64,000 nt of DNA from assembly GCF_003589595.1 (NCBI RefSeq), contig NW_020654422.1:18401118-18465117 (forward strand), given 5' to 3'. How positions within the stretch are numbered: the stretch's first letter is position 1; every line of letters starts with the position of its first letter. This stretch comes from Hyposmocoma kahamanoa (taxonomy: Eukaryota; Arthropoda; Insecta; Lepidoptera; Cosmopterigidae). The translations under genes were made by a program, and so were the position numbers. Under the pieces are notes generated by a model. The model was not told where the DNA came from, did no database searches, and saw nothing but the letters and a program-made list of their open reading frames with translations. This document shows positions 63,235 to 64,000 of this stretch, one piece after another.

Positions 63235-63291
63235 ATGAACTTTTTTGTGCTATTGTGCTTGTGGTTTTTTTATAATTTTTTATTTATACTG
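63235..63291 (+). CDS. First coding exon of a gene leaving the window (signal-peptide-like)
   Basis: ATG opens 19 strongly hydrophobic codons (MNFFVLLCLWFFYNFLFIL) and the exon ends at a textbook donor, GTAAGTA, in phase 0. An in-frame TAA lies four codons before the ATG, so this is a genuine 5' end of a reading frame. The 100-120 bases upstream are noticeably GC-richer than the surroundings and include TCAGT at 63152-63156, which fits an arthropod initiator. No further exon was found before position 64000, so the product cannot be named. A secreted or membrane protein is the natural inference. Confidence 0.55.
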
Positions 63292-64000
63292 GTAAGTAAT
63301 TTTGTTTTTTTTTAAGTAAGGAACGAACACGTTAAAACTTTGTGTTAAAACTTTCGTAAAACAAAACCACGGTTACTCTCTCCGCGACATTCAAAGAAAG
63401 CGGTTTAGATGCTCGTTACTGGTTGATAAATGAATTTTGCGCTATTTAAATGTGAGACCAATTTATAACAACTGATTAATGATGTATGCAAATGGGTGAG
63501 AATTAATGTACAGCACATAAGTAATTGTTTAACGATTTATTGTATTTATTGTAGTAACAAAATAGATTAGATTGAAAAATTTCGCCAGATATAAAATTTT
63601 ACTACAGTGACCTAGATTTCAAAATTTCTTAATATTTAATACCTTTGCGGTCATTATCAGAAAAAAGGTATACGGTAAAAGCACCCGTCAAATTATATTA
63701 ATGGCATTATTTTTCAAAAAGTTTTTTTCTTTGCCAATAAACCTTATGAAATATTATTAAAATTCATTATTCTGTACCAAAATTTGAAAACTGATTTTTC
63801 GATTTTATTTCTGTATATTTTATTGTTTTAAAATTTATATTTTTATTACAAATTTCAGTAAAAATAATTGAAACAATTAGGTTATTCAAATCAATTTCAC
63901 ATATACATTACGTCCACAATTATCAAGCGCCAATCCAACTAATGTTTAATTAAATCACTATAGGCAGGTCAGTAATATAATTAGAAAAAAATAAATAAAA

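Overview
This is an AT-rich, intron-containing and very repeat-dense piece of an insect nuclear genome. A lepidopteran (moth or butterfly) is the best reading. The support is Metulj-like and HaSE-like tRNA-derived SINEs, decayed LINE 3' ends, many MITEs with terminal inverted repeats, and invertebrate trypsin genes. There are no operons and no bacterial or viral gene blocks. Almost every open frame here is a chance frame inside repeats.

Three gene structures can be supported. (1) A complete five-exon trypsin gene lies on the minus strand (15791 to 12335). It encodes about 268 residues with signal peptide, propeptide, IVGG activation site, His/Asp/Ser triad, six cysteines and trypsin-type pocket residues. 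(2) A diverged trypsin-like paralog lies on the plus strand (exons between 31521 and 46426, with a candidate first exon at 30882-30926). It shares three intron positions and phases with the first gene and keeps the triad and pocket, but has no recognisable IVGG activation motif. The two genes point away from each other, about 15 kb apart. A decayed copy of trypsin exon 3 sits in intron 2 of the first gene. (3) A signal-peptide-like first coding exon with a consensus splice donor at 63235-63291 opens a gene that leaves the window to the right.

The rest is mainly transposable-element debris. One ~300 bp unclassified family (called R300 here) has about 25 copies spread through the window. Other families are: a tRNA-derived composite family whose core occurs in both orientations relative to its tRNA-like head; Metulj-like and HaSE-like SINEs; a MITE with GACTTC ends; a 513 bp hAT-like MITE with an 8 bp target duplication; a piggyBac-like element flanked by TTAA; a 284 bp MITE in two inverted copies on either side of trypsin exons 3-5; and long foldback elements. 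Several elements are nested, which gives relative insertion ages.

Layout: 1-10.9 kb repeats only; 10.9-15.8 kb trypsin gene with MITEs in its introns and 3' flank; 15.9-30.8 kb intergenic SINE/LINE/MITE mosaic; 30.9-46.4 kb second protease gene with large repeat-filled introns (the last about 9.4 kb); 46.4-63 kb repeats; 63.1-64 kb start of the third gene. Repeat boundaries are read by eye and are good to roughly 5-20 bases unless target duplications are quoted.
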